Counted from the first letter of the stretch, positions 26,155 through 34,182 are shown. The stretch is DNA of 37,907 nt from Crocosphaera sp. (GCA_030064935.1 JASJEA010000006.1:1-37907), one strand, 5' to 3'. Notes: a model not told the origin generated them from the letters alone. Numbers and translations: made by a program.

Positions 26155-26236
26155 GACAATTTTTCGGACATTGAGTCCTCAAATTGTCGTGCTTTCCTTC
26201 CCCACTCTCAGCTTGCGGAGTGGGGAAGGAAAGCAC
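26155..26236. mobile_element. Left-end hairpins of the deleted IS605-type element
   Basis: An 8-bp stem (26155-26162/26181-26188) is followed at once by a perfect 19-bp stem (26189-26207/26218-26236) with a 10-nt loop. They lie immediately beyond the tnpA remnant, where the left end of an IS605 element is expected; TnpA recognises subterminal hairpins. The long perfect stem could alternatively be a terminator or an independent palindromic repeat. Confidence 0.5.
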
Positions 26237-26289
26237 TGTCGTTCAGAATCAGAAAGACAAATAGAATACAACAGATTTTAATCAGATAA

Positions 26290-26501
26290 AAGGGAGTCTC
26301 TCACCCTTCCGTATTTTTTTGGTAGAATCAACGCAAGTCAAGGAATGGGCACCAAGATAGGGTAGAGCATACATAAATCACCCAATAATACTAGGTGAAG
26401 GCTTCTGGAGAGATAAGCCTCTTCTGTATTGATGACAATCATTACAGTAAGTTTGCTGGTTGAAAGAAGAATCCCTCAACTCCGTCGATGGGAGTGTCAA
26501 G
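26290..26501 (+). mobile_element. Orphan omegaRNA-like right end of another IS605-type element
   Basis: The 3' part, GAAAGAAGAATCCCTCAACT and then GGGAGTGTCAAG (26462-26501), has the right-end form I associate with cyanobacterial IS200/IS605 elements: AGAATCCC, a short ACTCC/GGAGT stem, then TGTCAA. Upstream hairpins such as AGGCTT/AAGCCT at 26400-26421 suggest that more of the RNA scaffold remains. No tnpB frame precedes it on the plus strand, so the gene is gone. The 5' limit is uncertain. Confidence 0.45.
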
Positions 26502-26538
26502 ATAATTGATAACTAGTAACTGTTTATTGTACTAAATT

Positions 26539-27885
26539 ATGATTAAAAATTATCAAAAAATTGTTATTTTCTTACTATCCTTAAGCTTAACGGGGCTATT
26601 AGAAAAATCCTCTTCAAATGACTCTTATAGTAGTCAATCGTTTTCAGGATGGGTTCTCAATTTATTACAAGGAACTGACCAAAAAGTGAAAAATCAACAG
26701 CTTGAAAGCTCAATAATTAACAATTTTTTGAGCCCCACGACTAAAGATAATCTAGAATCCTGTGAACCCAAAACTTCGGAACCTAATTTTTTAGTCATTG
26801 GCGGTGGTGCAACTCCTCAATCTAATGAAATAGCTCTAGAAAAAAACATTCTTTATTTTCAAAGAACATTAAATAATATGGGTTTCCAATCTCCCTCTAC
26901 CAGCATCTTTTTTGCTAATGGAAATAATGGAGAAGCGAGCATACGTTATATTGATCCTCAAAGAGAAGAAAAGTTTAAAGTTCCTAATATACCTAATCTC
27001 AATGGTTCAGCAAATTTAACTAATATTCGTGGCTGGATCAATAATATTAACCAAAATAAAACCTCAGATAAACCGATTTTTTTATACTTTACTGGCCATG
27101 GAATACTCAACAAGAAAAATAGTGATAATAATGCCCTAATGCTCTGGAATAACACCCCTGTTACCGTAGCAAATCTCTCTAATTTGTTAAATGACTTACC
27201 CCAAGAGAGTCATGTTGTGACAATGATGGCTCAATGTTTTTCTGGGTCTTTTGCTAACTATATTTATCAAAATGGTGACCCCGAAAAACCGCTTGTTCAA
27301 CAAACGCGATGCGGTTTTTTTGCAACCATTAAAACTTTGCCTTCTGTGGGCTGTACACCTGAAGTAAATGAGGCAGATTATAGAGATTATAGTTCTAGTT
27401 TTTTTGCTGGTTTAAGTGGAGTTAATCGTGTGGGTAAAACCGTTGCCTCTGCTGATTATAATGGGGATGGAAGGGTTAGTTATTCAGAAGCTCATGCCTT
27501 TGCTAAAGTGGATAAAAAAACCACTGACTTACCCGTTTCTACTTCAGAGGTTTGGTTACAACAAAAAGCAACTAAAGAAGATTTAGAAGTTGTTTTGAAA
27601 ACCCCTATCATAGATTTGGAAAAAAAAGCCCGCCCTCAACAAAAATATGTAATTAACGCTTTAGTGAATCTATTTCAAATCGATACGAAAAATTCCTACA
27701 TCGAGAATATAGAGGCATTAAAATCTCATCAGTTAGCAACGGATGCACAACGGGCTTATAAAATTAGATTACTGATGGAATTGTTAAATGTAAAAATGGA
27801 AGAAAAAATACGTCAAAATAATGATCAAAACGAAATTGCGATTTTAGACCGTTTACTTGATTGTGAATCAAGTTCCTGGAAATAG
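26539..27885 (+). CDS. Exported caspase-like protein with an EF-hand loop
   Basis: 448 residues. The N-terminus KNYQKIVIFLLSLSLTGLL is a signal peptide or anchor without a lipobox Cys. The caspase-like fold shows its His in FLYFTGHG (H187) and its Cys in MMAQCFSGSF (C233), at the spacing of C13/C14 clan CD peptidases. Residues 306-317 (DYNGDGRVSYSE) form a canonical EF-hand calcium loop with acidic residues at positions 1, 5 and 12. The remaining C-terminal region is helical and charged. It may be a calcium-controlled cell-envelope protease. It sits beside the decayed restriction/IS region and is convergent with cobS. The substrate is unknown. Confidence 0.75.
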   Translation: MIKNYQKIVIFLLSLSLTGLLEKSSSNDSYSSQSFSGWVLNLLQGTDQKVKNQQLESSIINNFLSPTTKDNLESCEPKTSEPNFLVIGGGATPQSNEIALEKNILYFQRTLNNMGFQSPSTSIFFANGNNGEASIRYIDPQREEKFKVPNIPNLNGSANLTNIRGWINNINQNKTSDKPIFLYFTGHGILNKKNSDNNALMLWNNTPVTVANLSNLLNDLPQESHVVTMMAQCFSGSFANYIYQNGDPEKPLVQQTRCGFFATIKTLPSVGCTPEVNEADYRDYSSSFFAGLSGVNRVGKTVASADYNGDGRVSYSEAHAFAKVDKKTTDLPVSTSEVWLQQKATKEDLEVVLKTPIIDLEKKARPQQKYVINALVNLFQIDTKNSYIENIEALKSHQLATDAQRAYKIRLLMELLNVKMEEKIRQNNDQNEIAILDRLLDCESSSWK

Positions 27886-27920
27886 CATCAAGCAATTTGT
27901 CTTCAGCAAAATACTACGAG

Positions 27921-28718
27921 TTAATTGGGAAACTCTTGCAGAATTGAGATGGTTAAAGAGCATAAAATAAACGTTTCTGACCATTCCACAACGGCACCAT
28001 AAGTATCTCCTGTATGACCACCAAAACGCTGATTAAACCAAAACCCTACCCCTAAAGCGATCGCCATTGCCATCATCCCCTCCATTCCCCTAAACAGCCA
28101 TTTTTCAGGCTCAAGCAGAATCAAGAGCCCAGTTATTGTCCATAAACCGAACAAACTCCCCAAGACATCTTCAGGAACCTGTAGATACTGTTTATGAAAC
28201 GCCCCTTTTCCAGTGGGTTTGAGATAAGGATAAAAAGCGATCGCACAAACTTGTCCCCATCTTCCCCAGCCAGATGCTAACATCAACCCCCACCAACGAT
28301 CTTGGGAAATGGAACTTAAGGCGATGATCTTAAGAATAATGACCATCACTCCAGCCATGACTCCAAACGCTCCTGTTACACTATCCTGCATCACTGTTAA
28401 ACGTTTTTCCTCCTCAGTGACAGCCAAACCATCCCCACTATCCATCACTCCATCTAAATGTAAACCACCGGTGAGATATAGTCCTAAAGCAGCAATTAAA
28501 GCACTTCTAATACTAATGGGAAACCCTATCCAGGTTAACCCTTGATCCATAATTCCTAAAATGGCTCCAATGGTTAATCCTATCAGAGGGGCCCAACGGG
28601 CAACAGCTTGAAAATTTTTCACCCAATGATGAGGAATCGGAATAATAGTATAAAAAATAATTGCTCCAAGTATTGAATTTAAGCTATTATCGAGGGTTTT
28701 AGTCAGTTCTTTGAACAT
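27921..28718 (-). CDS. cobS: Adenosylcobinamide-GDP ribazoletransferase CobS
   Basis: 265 residues, a polytopic membrane protein. GGLHLDGVMDSGDGLAV (about 85-101) is the conserved metal-binding active-site motif. Other matches are TVMQDSVTGAFGVMAGVM, GWGRWGQVCAIAFYPYLK and the C-terminal RFGGHTGDTYGAVVEWSE. The enzyme joins adenosylcobinamide-GDP and alpha-ribazole in the last steps of (pseudo)cobalamin synthesis. It is monocistronic here, and no cobalamin riboswitch was seen in its upstream region on the minus strand. Confidence 0.95.
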   Translation of the reverse strand: MFKELTKTLDNSLNSILGAIIFYTIIPIPHHWVKNFQAVARWAPLIGLTIGAILGIMDQGLTWIGFPISIRSALIAALGLYLTGGLHLDGVMDSGDGLAVTEEEKRLTVMQDSVTGAFGVMAGVMVIILKIIALSSISQDRWWGLMLASGWGRWGQVCAIAFYPYLKPTGKGAFHKQYLQVPEDVLGSLFGLWTITGLLILLEPEKWLFRGMEGMMAMAIALGVGFWFNQRFGGHTGDTYGAVVEWSETFILCSLTISILQEFPN

Positions 28719-29112
28719 AAATTTTTAACTACATTTATGTAGAAAGTTTACGATACACAAATTAACTCGTATCTGTAGAAAGTTTCAGAAATGCCTAGGG
28801 AATATTGCGGTAACATGATCTTATATGGCAACAGGCAATAGGCAGAGGTTATGGATAAAAAGTTTGATCACTTCTGGCCATACCTTGTCTAAGTGGACTT
28901 GTTGAACCTACTATCCTGCGGACATAAGCTCGTAGGGTAATAGAAGGTCATGCTAAGAGACAAGACACCAATATAGTCCCATAGCACCAGTTGAAAGTCG
29001 TCAGCAAAATTGTTTCTCTACTCCCATTAGAAAGAAAAGCTAAACTAGCTTTTCCTTCTACTCCTACAGTTTTTTAACTGATACCAATCGTCGCGCTTTC
29101 AGGCAATTTTTT
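28719..29112. other. Divergent intergenic region with a structured segment
   Basis: About 390 bp between cobS and the gene at 29113. It contains the candidate structured RNA at 28884-28964. No open frame of note was seen, and none of the conserved cobalamin box sequences was recognised on either strand. Confidence 0.5.
28884..28964. ncRNA. Candidate structured RNA or palindromic element
   Basis: An outer stem CTTGTCT (28884-28890)/AGACAAG (28958-28964) encloses a long inner stem (28908-28920/28931-28943) in which 12 of 13 positions pair, including two G-U pairs, with a 10-nt loop. If transcribed on the plus strand it would lie in the leader of the gene at 29113. G-U pairs are asymmetric between strands and slightly favour the plus strand. 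No known RNA family was recognised. Confidence 0.35.
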
Positions 29113-29568
29113 ATGAGTCACCATCACCCTGCACACCGGTTCCCTGCTCCCTGTATCATTGATCATGGGATTATTATTAATGCTGAGGACATGAAACGTA
29201 TTCTTAACGATCTCGGAAGAGTTCGTTATATTCACACCCTCGATGGACACCTAGAAAGCGAAGGGGAGGGATGGATTGTTGAAGTGTTTAATGATCCCAA
29301 TCAAGCAACTATTGTGGTTAATCGCTCTTTGTATCTCAATGTTCAAAGTTTCGATTATTTACAACTTCAGCGATCGCAACAGCAAGAAGCTTATTTTGAT
29401 TTGATTCAGGATCGTCGTTGTTTACGTTTGATTCCCATCACCTATTCTCCTCCAATTCCTGAGAGTGAGACTAATCTCGATTCTGCTACTTTAGAAGCTA
29501 TGGTTACTCAAGTTTTAGCAGCTAAATGGGATATGCAGTTAGATGATGAGGATGATACTCCGTTTTAG
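29113..29568 (+). CDS. Conserved small cyanobacterial protein, unknown function
   Basis: 151 residues, soluble, acidic at the C-terminus (QLDDEDDTPF). The N-terminus SHHHPAHRFPAPCIIDHGII is unusual, with three consecutive His. The core is a mixed alpha/beta region (AEDMKRILNDLGRVRYIHTL, GWIVEVFNDPNQATIVVNRS). Codon use and composition are like the neighbours. The family is not recognised. The ATG is preceded by a T-rich leader without a clear Shine-Dalgarno, and a terminator hairpin follows. Confidence 0.65.
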   Translation: MSHHHPAHRFPAPCIIDHGIIINAEDMKRILNDLGRVRYIHTLDGHLESEGEGWIVEVFNDPNQATIVVNRSLYLNVQSFDYLQLQRSQQQEAYFDLIQDRRCLRLIPITYSPPIPESETNLDSATLEAMVTQVLAAKWDMQLDDEDDTPF

Positions 29569-29600
29569 GTTTTTTGGTCAAAATTTACTCTTTTGTTGAG

Positions 29601-29628
29601 GGCTTCTACTAAGATATACGTAGAAGCC
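29601..29628. terminator. Bidirectional terminator hairpin
   Basis: GGCTTCTAC (29601-29609) and GTAGAAGCC (29620-29628) form a perfect 9-bp stem with a 10-nt loop. TTATTCTT follows on the plus strand and several A residues lie upstream. It stands between the convergent genes at 29113 and 29656 and may serve both. Confidence 0.75.
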
Positions 29629-29655
29629 TTATTCTTCTATAAAAATATTATTAAA

Positions 29656-30249
29656 CTAAAGGTAAGATTCTCCCCATCTGTCTCTAAAGACAAAATCACT
29701 GAAGGGTTTACGAGTGCGAGGTGATAGTTGTCTTTCGGCTAAGTCAGGAGCAAGTTGACTGGCATTGCCTGGATAACCAACGGCGAGTGCTGTAACGGGT
29801 TCGTAGTTTTGGGGTATGTTATAAAGACTTCTAGCTTTATCCCCATCAAATCCAGCCATTTGATGCACAAATAAACCGAAAGATTGGGCTTGTAGGGTTA
29901 AGTTTCCTAGTGCTAAACCCACATCATGCCAGGCGTGACGATTGGGTTTGCCATTGTGTTCAAAAGTTAATTTAGCAACCGAAAGTATTAAAAGAGGAGC
30001 ATCTTTTGCCCATTTTTGATTGGCTTCTACTAAACAACTCAAAAGTTTGTTGTATTCCTGGGAATTGTCTTGAGTAGCAACAATAAAGGACCAAGGTTGT
30101 TCATTAAAACAGGAGGCTGCCCATCTTGCTGCTTCTAATAAACTGGCAACTTTTGTGGCTTCAATGGGACGATTATTAAAGGCAACAGGGCTCCAACGCT
30201 GTTTTATGAGTTCATGAATGGGATATTGATTAATGGCGGGTTTTTCCAT
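29656..30249 (-). CDS. Nitroreductase family protein
   Basis: 197 residues. The FMN-binding N-terminus LIKQRWSPVAFNNRPI (about 14-29), the segment LLEAARWAASCFNEQPWSFIVA (about 37-58) and the later DVGLALGNLTLQAQSFGLFVHQMAGF (about 109-134) are typical. These flavoenzymes reduce nitro compounds, quinones or related substrates with NAD(P)H; the natural substrate cannot be read from sequence. The AEC transporter gene lies upstream on the same strand, with a heptamer array between. Confidence 0.92.
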   Translation of the reverse strand: MEKPAINQYPIHELIKQRWSPVAFNNRPIEATKVASLLEAARWAASCFNEQPWSFIVATQDNSQEYNKLLSCLVEANQKWAKDAPLLILSVAKLTFEHNGKPNRHAWHDVGLALGNLTLQAQSFGLFVHQMAGFDGDKARSLYNIPQNYEPVTALAVGYPGNASQLAPDLAERQLSPRTRKPFSDFVFRDRWGESYL

Positions 30250-30266
30250 GAGAATGATGAATTTTT

Positions 30267-30336
30267 ATTCTACATTCTAAATTCTACATTCTAAATTCCA
30301 CATTCTAAATTCTAAATTCTCAATTCTCAATTCTCA
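30267..30336. repeat. Ten-unit heptamer tandem array (ATTCTNN)
   Basis: Ten consecutive heptamers fill the gap between the nitroreductase and AEC genes. The units are ATTCTAC, ATTCTAA, ATTCCAC and ATTCTCA, without interruption. This fits the short tandemly repeated heptamers known from cyanobacterial intergenic DNA. It is too short and regular to be CRISPR. Confidence 0.9.
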
Positions 30337-30352
30337 ATATCAAACAAAAATA

Positions 30353-31246
30353 TTATACTTTACCAGCTACCCATAAAACTAAAGGCAATGTCAAAAAACT
30401 GAGTAATGTGGTGACAACAATAGTACGAGCAACTTTTATAGATTCTCCACCAAATTCAGTAGCTAAAACAATTGTATTAACTGCGGTTGGCATAGCACTT
30501 TGTAAGACAAAAACTTCTAAATCTAATGGGTTAAGTTGAATCACTTTACCTACTAATAAAGCAATTAAAGGAGCTAAAATTAATCTAAGTTTTAAAGAAA
30601 TCATTTCAAACTTAGTAATCTTAAATTGTGTATTAGCCAATTCCATTCCTAAAATAATCAAGGCAATAGGAATGGCTGCCCTGCCCAACAAATGTAGGGC
30701 TTGTGCTATATTAAAAGGAAGTTCTATTTTAAAAAATCTCAGACTTAATCCGGCTAAAATTGCCCACATTAAAGGTAATTTAAAAGTAACTTGTAAACTT
30801 TTTTTAAAACCGCTTCCTGTGAGAATAGCGGGGGCAACACCAAATAATAAAATACTTGAACCAATCATATAAATAACTGCTCTTTCTAATCCTGCTGTTC
30901 CTAATGCAAAATCTACTAAAGGTAATCCCATGTTGCCATTATTAGGATGGAGGGTTGTTGCGATTAGACTTTTATGGGTAATCAGGGGCAACTTGAAACA
31001 ATAACTAATAATTGAAACGACAATATACATAATCAAAGCAATAATAAAAACCCCGCCTAATAATTGGCTTGCATTCTGCAATGATAAAGTGGTTGTATAT
31101 AAACTATCAGCTACTAAAGCCGGGGCTAAAATATAAACAATTAATTGAGACAATGTTTGTTTCTGAAGGGTCAATTTTTTGCCAGCAATAACCCCAATCA
31201 TGATAATCAAAGCAACGGGAATGATAGCTGGTAATAAAACAGTCAT
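30353..31246 (-). CDS. AEC (auxin efflux carrier) family transporter
   Basis: 297 residues with about ten hydrophobic helices in two sets of five. Family motifs visible are ILAPALVADSLY (about 40-51), TLHPNNGNMGLPLVDFALG (about 97-115) and SAMPTAVNTIVLATEFGGES (about 250-269). AEC proteins export or import organic anions such as malate or auxin-like acids; the substrate here is unknown. The start at 31246 (VLLPAIIPVALIIMIGV) gives the first helix directly. The length is normal. Confidence 0.9.
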   Translation of the reverse strand: MTVLLPAIIPVALIIMIGVIAGKKLTLQKQTLSQLIVYILAPALVADSLYTTTLSLQNASQLLGGVFIIALIMYIVVSIISYCFKLPLITHKSLIATTLHPNNGNMGLPLVDFALGTAGLERAVIYMIGSSILLFGVAPAILTGSGFKKSLQVTFKLPLMWAILAGLSLRFFKIELPFNIAQALHLLGRAAIPIALIILGMELANTQFKITKFEMISLKLRLILAPLIALLVGKVIQLNPLDLEVFVLQSAMPTAVNTIVLATEFGGESIKVARTIVVTTLLSFLTLPLVLWVAGKV

Positions 31247-31391
31247 TGGTCAAAAATATTTTAAAAGACATAAGAGTTGTTAACAAGCAATATGCTTGTG
31301 TTATCTAGCATTTCCCATACTTGTGAGTTACAAAATTTTTTAGTTTTGGGAGTTCGGAATTCGGAGTTTGGGAAGAAGACATGAGTGTACT

Positions 31392-33104
31392 TTATAGTCT
31401 GGAATCATGTAACGCATATTGAACTAACTGACTCAATTTATGGCGTAAAGTTTCTAATCCTAACCGTTGACTAGCAGAAATAAAAACAGCTAAAGGATAC
31501 TCTTCCTGTGCAATTCGTAAGGTTTCTCCATCTACGGTATCAATCTTATTAAAGACTAATAAAATTGGACCAGGAACTAAAGGCATTTCTTGTAAAATCG
31601 TCATTACAGACTGTATATGATGTTGCCAAGCTGGGTGAGATAAATCCACTAAATGCAGCAGGGCATCTGCTTCGGTTACTTCCTCTAAAGTCGCGCGGAA
31701 TGCGTCAACTAAAGACGGGGGTAACTCATGAATAAATCCTACCGTATCTGTTAATAAAAAAGTGTAAGGTTCTCCTGTATTGTTATCAATCCCAGATAAA
31801 CGGCGAGTGGTGGGGTCGAGGGTAGCAAACAATTGATCCGCCGTGTACACCTCTGCATTGGTCAAAGCATTGATTAATGTTGACTTACCCGCATTGGTAT
31901 AACCGACGATCGCAATACTGGGAACCTCCTGTTTCTGACGTTGTTGACGGAGACGGGAACGGTGAGACTGTAACTTATTAACCTCTTGTTGTAGGCGGGA
32001 AATGCGTCTTTGAATCGATCGCCGTTCTGTTTCTAACTTGGTTTCTCCTGGTCCTCTGGTGCCGATCCCACCCCCTAACCGAGACATGGCTTGGCCTCGC
32101 CCGATTAATCGAGGCAACATATATTCTAGTTGAGCTAACTCCACTTGTAATTTTCCGGCCCGTGACTGAGCCCGTTGAGCAAAAATATCTAAAATAACTT
32201 CAGTTCGATCAATTACTCTCACCCCTAACTGGGTTTCTAAATTACGGACTTGTGCGGGGGATAAGTCGATACTAAAGACAACTAAATTGGCTCCCAAGGT
32301 TTGCAATCTTAAAGCAATTTCTTCTACTTTACCTTTTCCGACAACGGTTTGAGGATGGGGGTTGGGGCGTTTTTGTTGGATGGTTTCCACCGTTTCCCCT
32401 CCTGCGGTTTCTACCAGTCTTTGCACTTCGGCCAATTCCTCAGCAAAAGCTCGATCGCTCATTTTGGCTGTTTGTAACCCGACGAGCATCACTCGTTCGT
32501 GATCCCCTTCTACCTGTTGGGCTACATATTCTCGACGAAACTCTGCTTCTAACCCTTCTACTAACCCCAAAAAATCTTGTTCTGAAAGGGTTTCTAGGGA
32601 CATGGCAGGAGAAACAGTCCAATAATAAGTATGATTGGGGTTTAATTCGGAAGGGGGCAATAAATGGGCAATATAGGCTTCTTTGATATAGCCGGTGGCT
32701 CCTCCACCTCGTCGCATTTTCCCTTCTGAGGTGACGGATAATACCACCAAAGTATCGAGTCTTTGTCTAACCATCGCTGTTAAACTAGACTCTTTAGGAG
32801 GTTCGCTTTTCAGTTGGCTGGCAATACAGCGAATACCACAAAGCCGTTCCGCACCGTAACGAGGGAGTTCCAATGGGGGTATTTGGGTTTGTCTAGGGGT
32901 TCCTACTCCCACTCGGATCACCTGGCCCCGACGGTTAATATAAGCGCATATCGCTTGACCGAGATCAGAGCTAATGGCGGCTAGTCTTTGGGCAAACTCT
33001 GGGGAGGTGAAGCGATCGCCCCGTAGTTTTTGATGATAAAGTCGTTTTAACTGCTTAATTTGACTGGGTTTGAGTCCTTGCAGGTTTCCGTAGATGGTAT
33101 CGAT
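31392..33104 (-). CDS. hflX: GTPase HflX, apparent AUC start codon
   Basis: The HflX N-domain (KRPNPHPQTVVGKGKVEEIA) is followed by the linker RLGGGIGTRGPGETKLETE. The G-domain has G1 VGYTNAGKST, G3 LTDTVGFI and G4 LVFNKID. HflX is a ribosome-associated GTPase that splits stalled or hibernating 70S ribosomes. The only ordinary start near the front is a GTG at 32921. The frame, however, stays open and HflX-like for another 61 codons (TIYGNLQGLKPSQIKQLK ... RRGQ). It begins at ATC 33104-33102, seven nt after a perfect AAGGAGG (33118-33112). The expected residues MDTIYGN make an ATG-to-ATC change the simplest reading: either translation starts at AUC or a shorter protein is made from the GTG. 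ykgJ lies 21 bp upstream. Confidence 0.9.
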   Translation of the reverse strand: MDTIYGNLQGLKPSQIKQLKRLYHQKLRGDRFTSPEFAQRLAAISSDLGQAICAYINRRGQVIRVGVGTPRQTQIPPLELPRYGAERLCGIRCIASQLKSEPPKESSLTAMVRQRLDTLVVLSVTSEGKMRRGGGATGYIKEAYIAHLLPPSELNPNHTYYWTVSPAMSLETLSEQDFLGLVEGLEAEFRREYVAQQVEGDHERVMLVGLQTAKMSDRAFAEELAEVQRLVETAGGETVETIQQKRPNPHPQTVVGKGKVEEIALRLQTLGANLVVFSIDLSPAQVRNLETQLGVRVIDRTEVILDIFAQRAQSRAGKLQVELAQLEYMLPRLIGRGQAMSRLGGGIGTRGPGETKLETERRSIQRRISRLQQEVNKLQSHRSRLRQQRQKQEVPSIAIVGYTNAGKSTLINALTNAEVYTADQLFATLDPTTRRLSGIDNNTGEPYTFLLTDTVGFIHELPPSLVDAFRATLEEVTEADALLHLVDLSHPAWQHHIQSVMTILQEMPLVPGPILLVFNKIDTVDGETLRIAQEEYPLAVFISASQRLGLETLRHKLSQLVQYALHDSRL

Positions 33105-33125
33105 GGGCCAACCTCCTTACTGGGC

Positions 33126-33494
33126 TTAATTATTTTGGCTTATTTCTTCATTATAATGTTCCATCTCTGGACTTGTTTGCCCATATACTCCTTCTATTTG
33201 CTGACGACAACACTCTATGGCAAATTCGTTAAATTCTTTGGGATCAATATCATACATTTGTTGAAAAATATCGGCTTTGACTCGACAAAAACGGGGACGT
33301 TGTTCATAAATTAAACATTTTCGGCTTTCATGGTCAAAATTAATGCACCAACCGTCTTCTCCCACTAAAGTTAAATAATGCTCTAATTCTTCTGGCGTTA
33401 AATAGTCTTCTAAGTCGGGGCGATCGCCCGGATCTAAGTTACAACAGGCCCCACACCCTTCTACACATTTCCATGTTTCTCTTTTGGTCTTCAT
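33126..33494 (-). CDS. YkgJ-family cysteine cluster protein
   Basis: 122 residues. WKCVEGCGACCNLDPGD (about 8-24) carries four Cys, with further Cys in DGWCINFDHESRKCLIYEQRPRFC and IECCRQQ. This is the CxxxCGxCC...C...C pattern of the YkgJ/UPF0153 Zn- or Fe-S-binding family. The biochemical role is undefined. Its stop is 21 bp before the hflX start codon on the same strand, so the two are probably cotranscribed, and the hflX Shine-Dalgarno lies in the gap. Confidence 0.92.
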   Translation of the reverse strand: MKTKRETWKCVEGCGACCNLDPGDRPDLEDYLTPEELEHYLTLVGEDGWCINFDHESRKCLIYEQRPRFCRVKADIFQQMYDIDPKEFNEFAIECCRQQIEGVYGQTSPEMEHYNEEISQNN

Positions 33495-33599
33495 GAAGTT
33501 TCAATCTTTGAGTTTCTTTTTTTCATTTTACTCTTTTTGATGGCTTGATATAATTAAAGGTGTTTAGATTATTAACTAGAGAATAGAATAGCATTTGGT

Positions 33600-33773
33600 A
33601 TGGAACAATTTAATTATACAGAAATCAAAGAAAACTTACCAAAAGTTATGAAACAAGTTTGTCAAGATCATACGCCGATTATTATTGCCGAAAATGAGCA
33701 AGAACCTGTTTTTTAAATGTCTCTGTCCGATTATAATTCTTATCAAGAAACCTTCTATTTATTATGGAATTAG
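33600..33773 (+). pseudogene. Degenerate Phd/YefM-type antitoxin
   Basis: MEQFNYTEIKENLPKVMKQV and then DHTPIIIAENEQEPVF match the N-terminal dimer/DNA-binding part of Phd/YefM antitoxins. A TAA at 33714-33716 interrupts, and the same frame resumes as MSLSDYNSYQETFYLL, which is the next conserved block of the family. A second stop at 33771 ends it before the toxin-binding tail. A TATAAT box at 33549-33554 may be the old promoter. No matching RelE/YoeB toxin follows. Confidence 0.65.
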
Positions 33774-33883
33774 AGTTATCAGAAATAATTAAGCGAAAAG
33801 CTGATTGAAGAACTTCAGCAGAATTAAGTCGTTATTTTCGTCATCAAGTGGAAAAAGAAGCGGTAATCATATATCTTAGATAA
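33764..33883 (+). pseudogene. Second short remnant, in-frame stop
   Basis: MELELSEIIKRKAD, then TGA at 33806-33808, then RTSAELSRYFRHQVEKEAV in the same frame to TAA 33881-33883. It is protein-like on both sides of the stop and sits between the dead antitoxin and hicB. It may be part of another small toxin-antitoxin component; the family is not recognised. Confidence 0.35.
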
Positions 33884-33966
33884 TAATGTTTAAAATATTT
33901 ACAAAGAACAATGATATAATAGTTTGGAAAGACTACAACATGAAAAAATTACACAAAAATTTAGAA

Positions 33967-34182
33967 ATGAAACAACAGTTTAATGTAATCATTGAAAAAG
34001 ATTCAGATGGCTATTTAGTTGCTTCTGTTCCTGCTTTAAAAGGATGTCATACTCAAGCAAAAAGCTATGATGAATTAATAGAAAGAATAAAAGAAGCGAT
34101 CGAATTATGCTTAGAAATGGAAAACCAAGACTTTGAAACTTTAGAGTTTGTTGCAGTAGAAAGAATCACAATTAATTCATGA
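33967..34182 (+). CDS. hicB: HicB-type antitoxin
   Basis: 71 residues from the ATG at 33967. QQFNVIIEKDSDGYLVASVP, then LKGCHTQAKSYDELIERIKE and AIELCLEME form the partial RNase-H-like fold of HicB/UPF0150. The frame is open to 33886, but a TATAAT at 33915-33920 falls inside that extension. The family N-terminus begins at KQQFNV, so 33967 (or the ATG at 33940) is preferred. It neutralises HicA. Unlike many HicB proteins it has no C-terminal DNA-binding domain, and its order hicB-hicA is the reverse of the classical one. It overlaps hicA by 4 bp (ATGA). Confidence 0.85.
   Translation: MKQQFNVIIEKDSDGYLVASVPALKGCHTQAKSYDELIERIKEAIELCLEMENQDFETLEFVAVERITINS

Noticed and set aside
28719-28880. 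Cobalamin riboswitch before cobS
   Set aside because: No B12-box-like conserved sequence on the minus strand upstream of cobS; the structured segment lies far upstream and its G-U pairs favour the other strand.
30267-30336. Possible CRISPR array
   Set aside because: The units are contiguous heptamers without spacers; it is a simple tandem repeat.
33060-33314. 84-codon plus-strand frame between hflX and ykgJ
   Set aside because: It is antisense to the cysteine-cluster protein and to the hflX N-terminus, both clearly coding on the minus strand.
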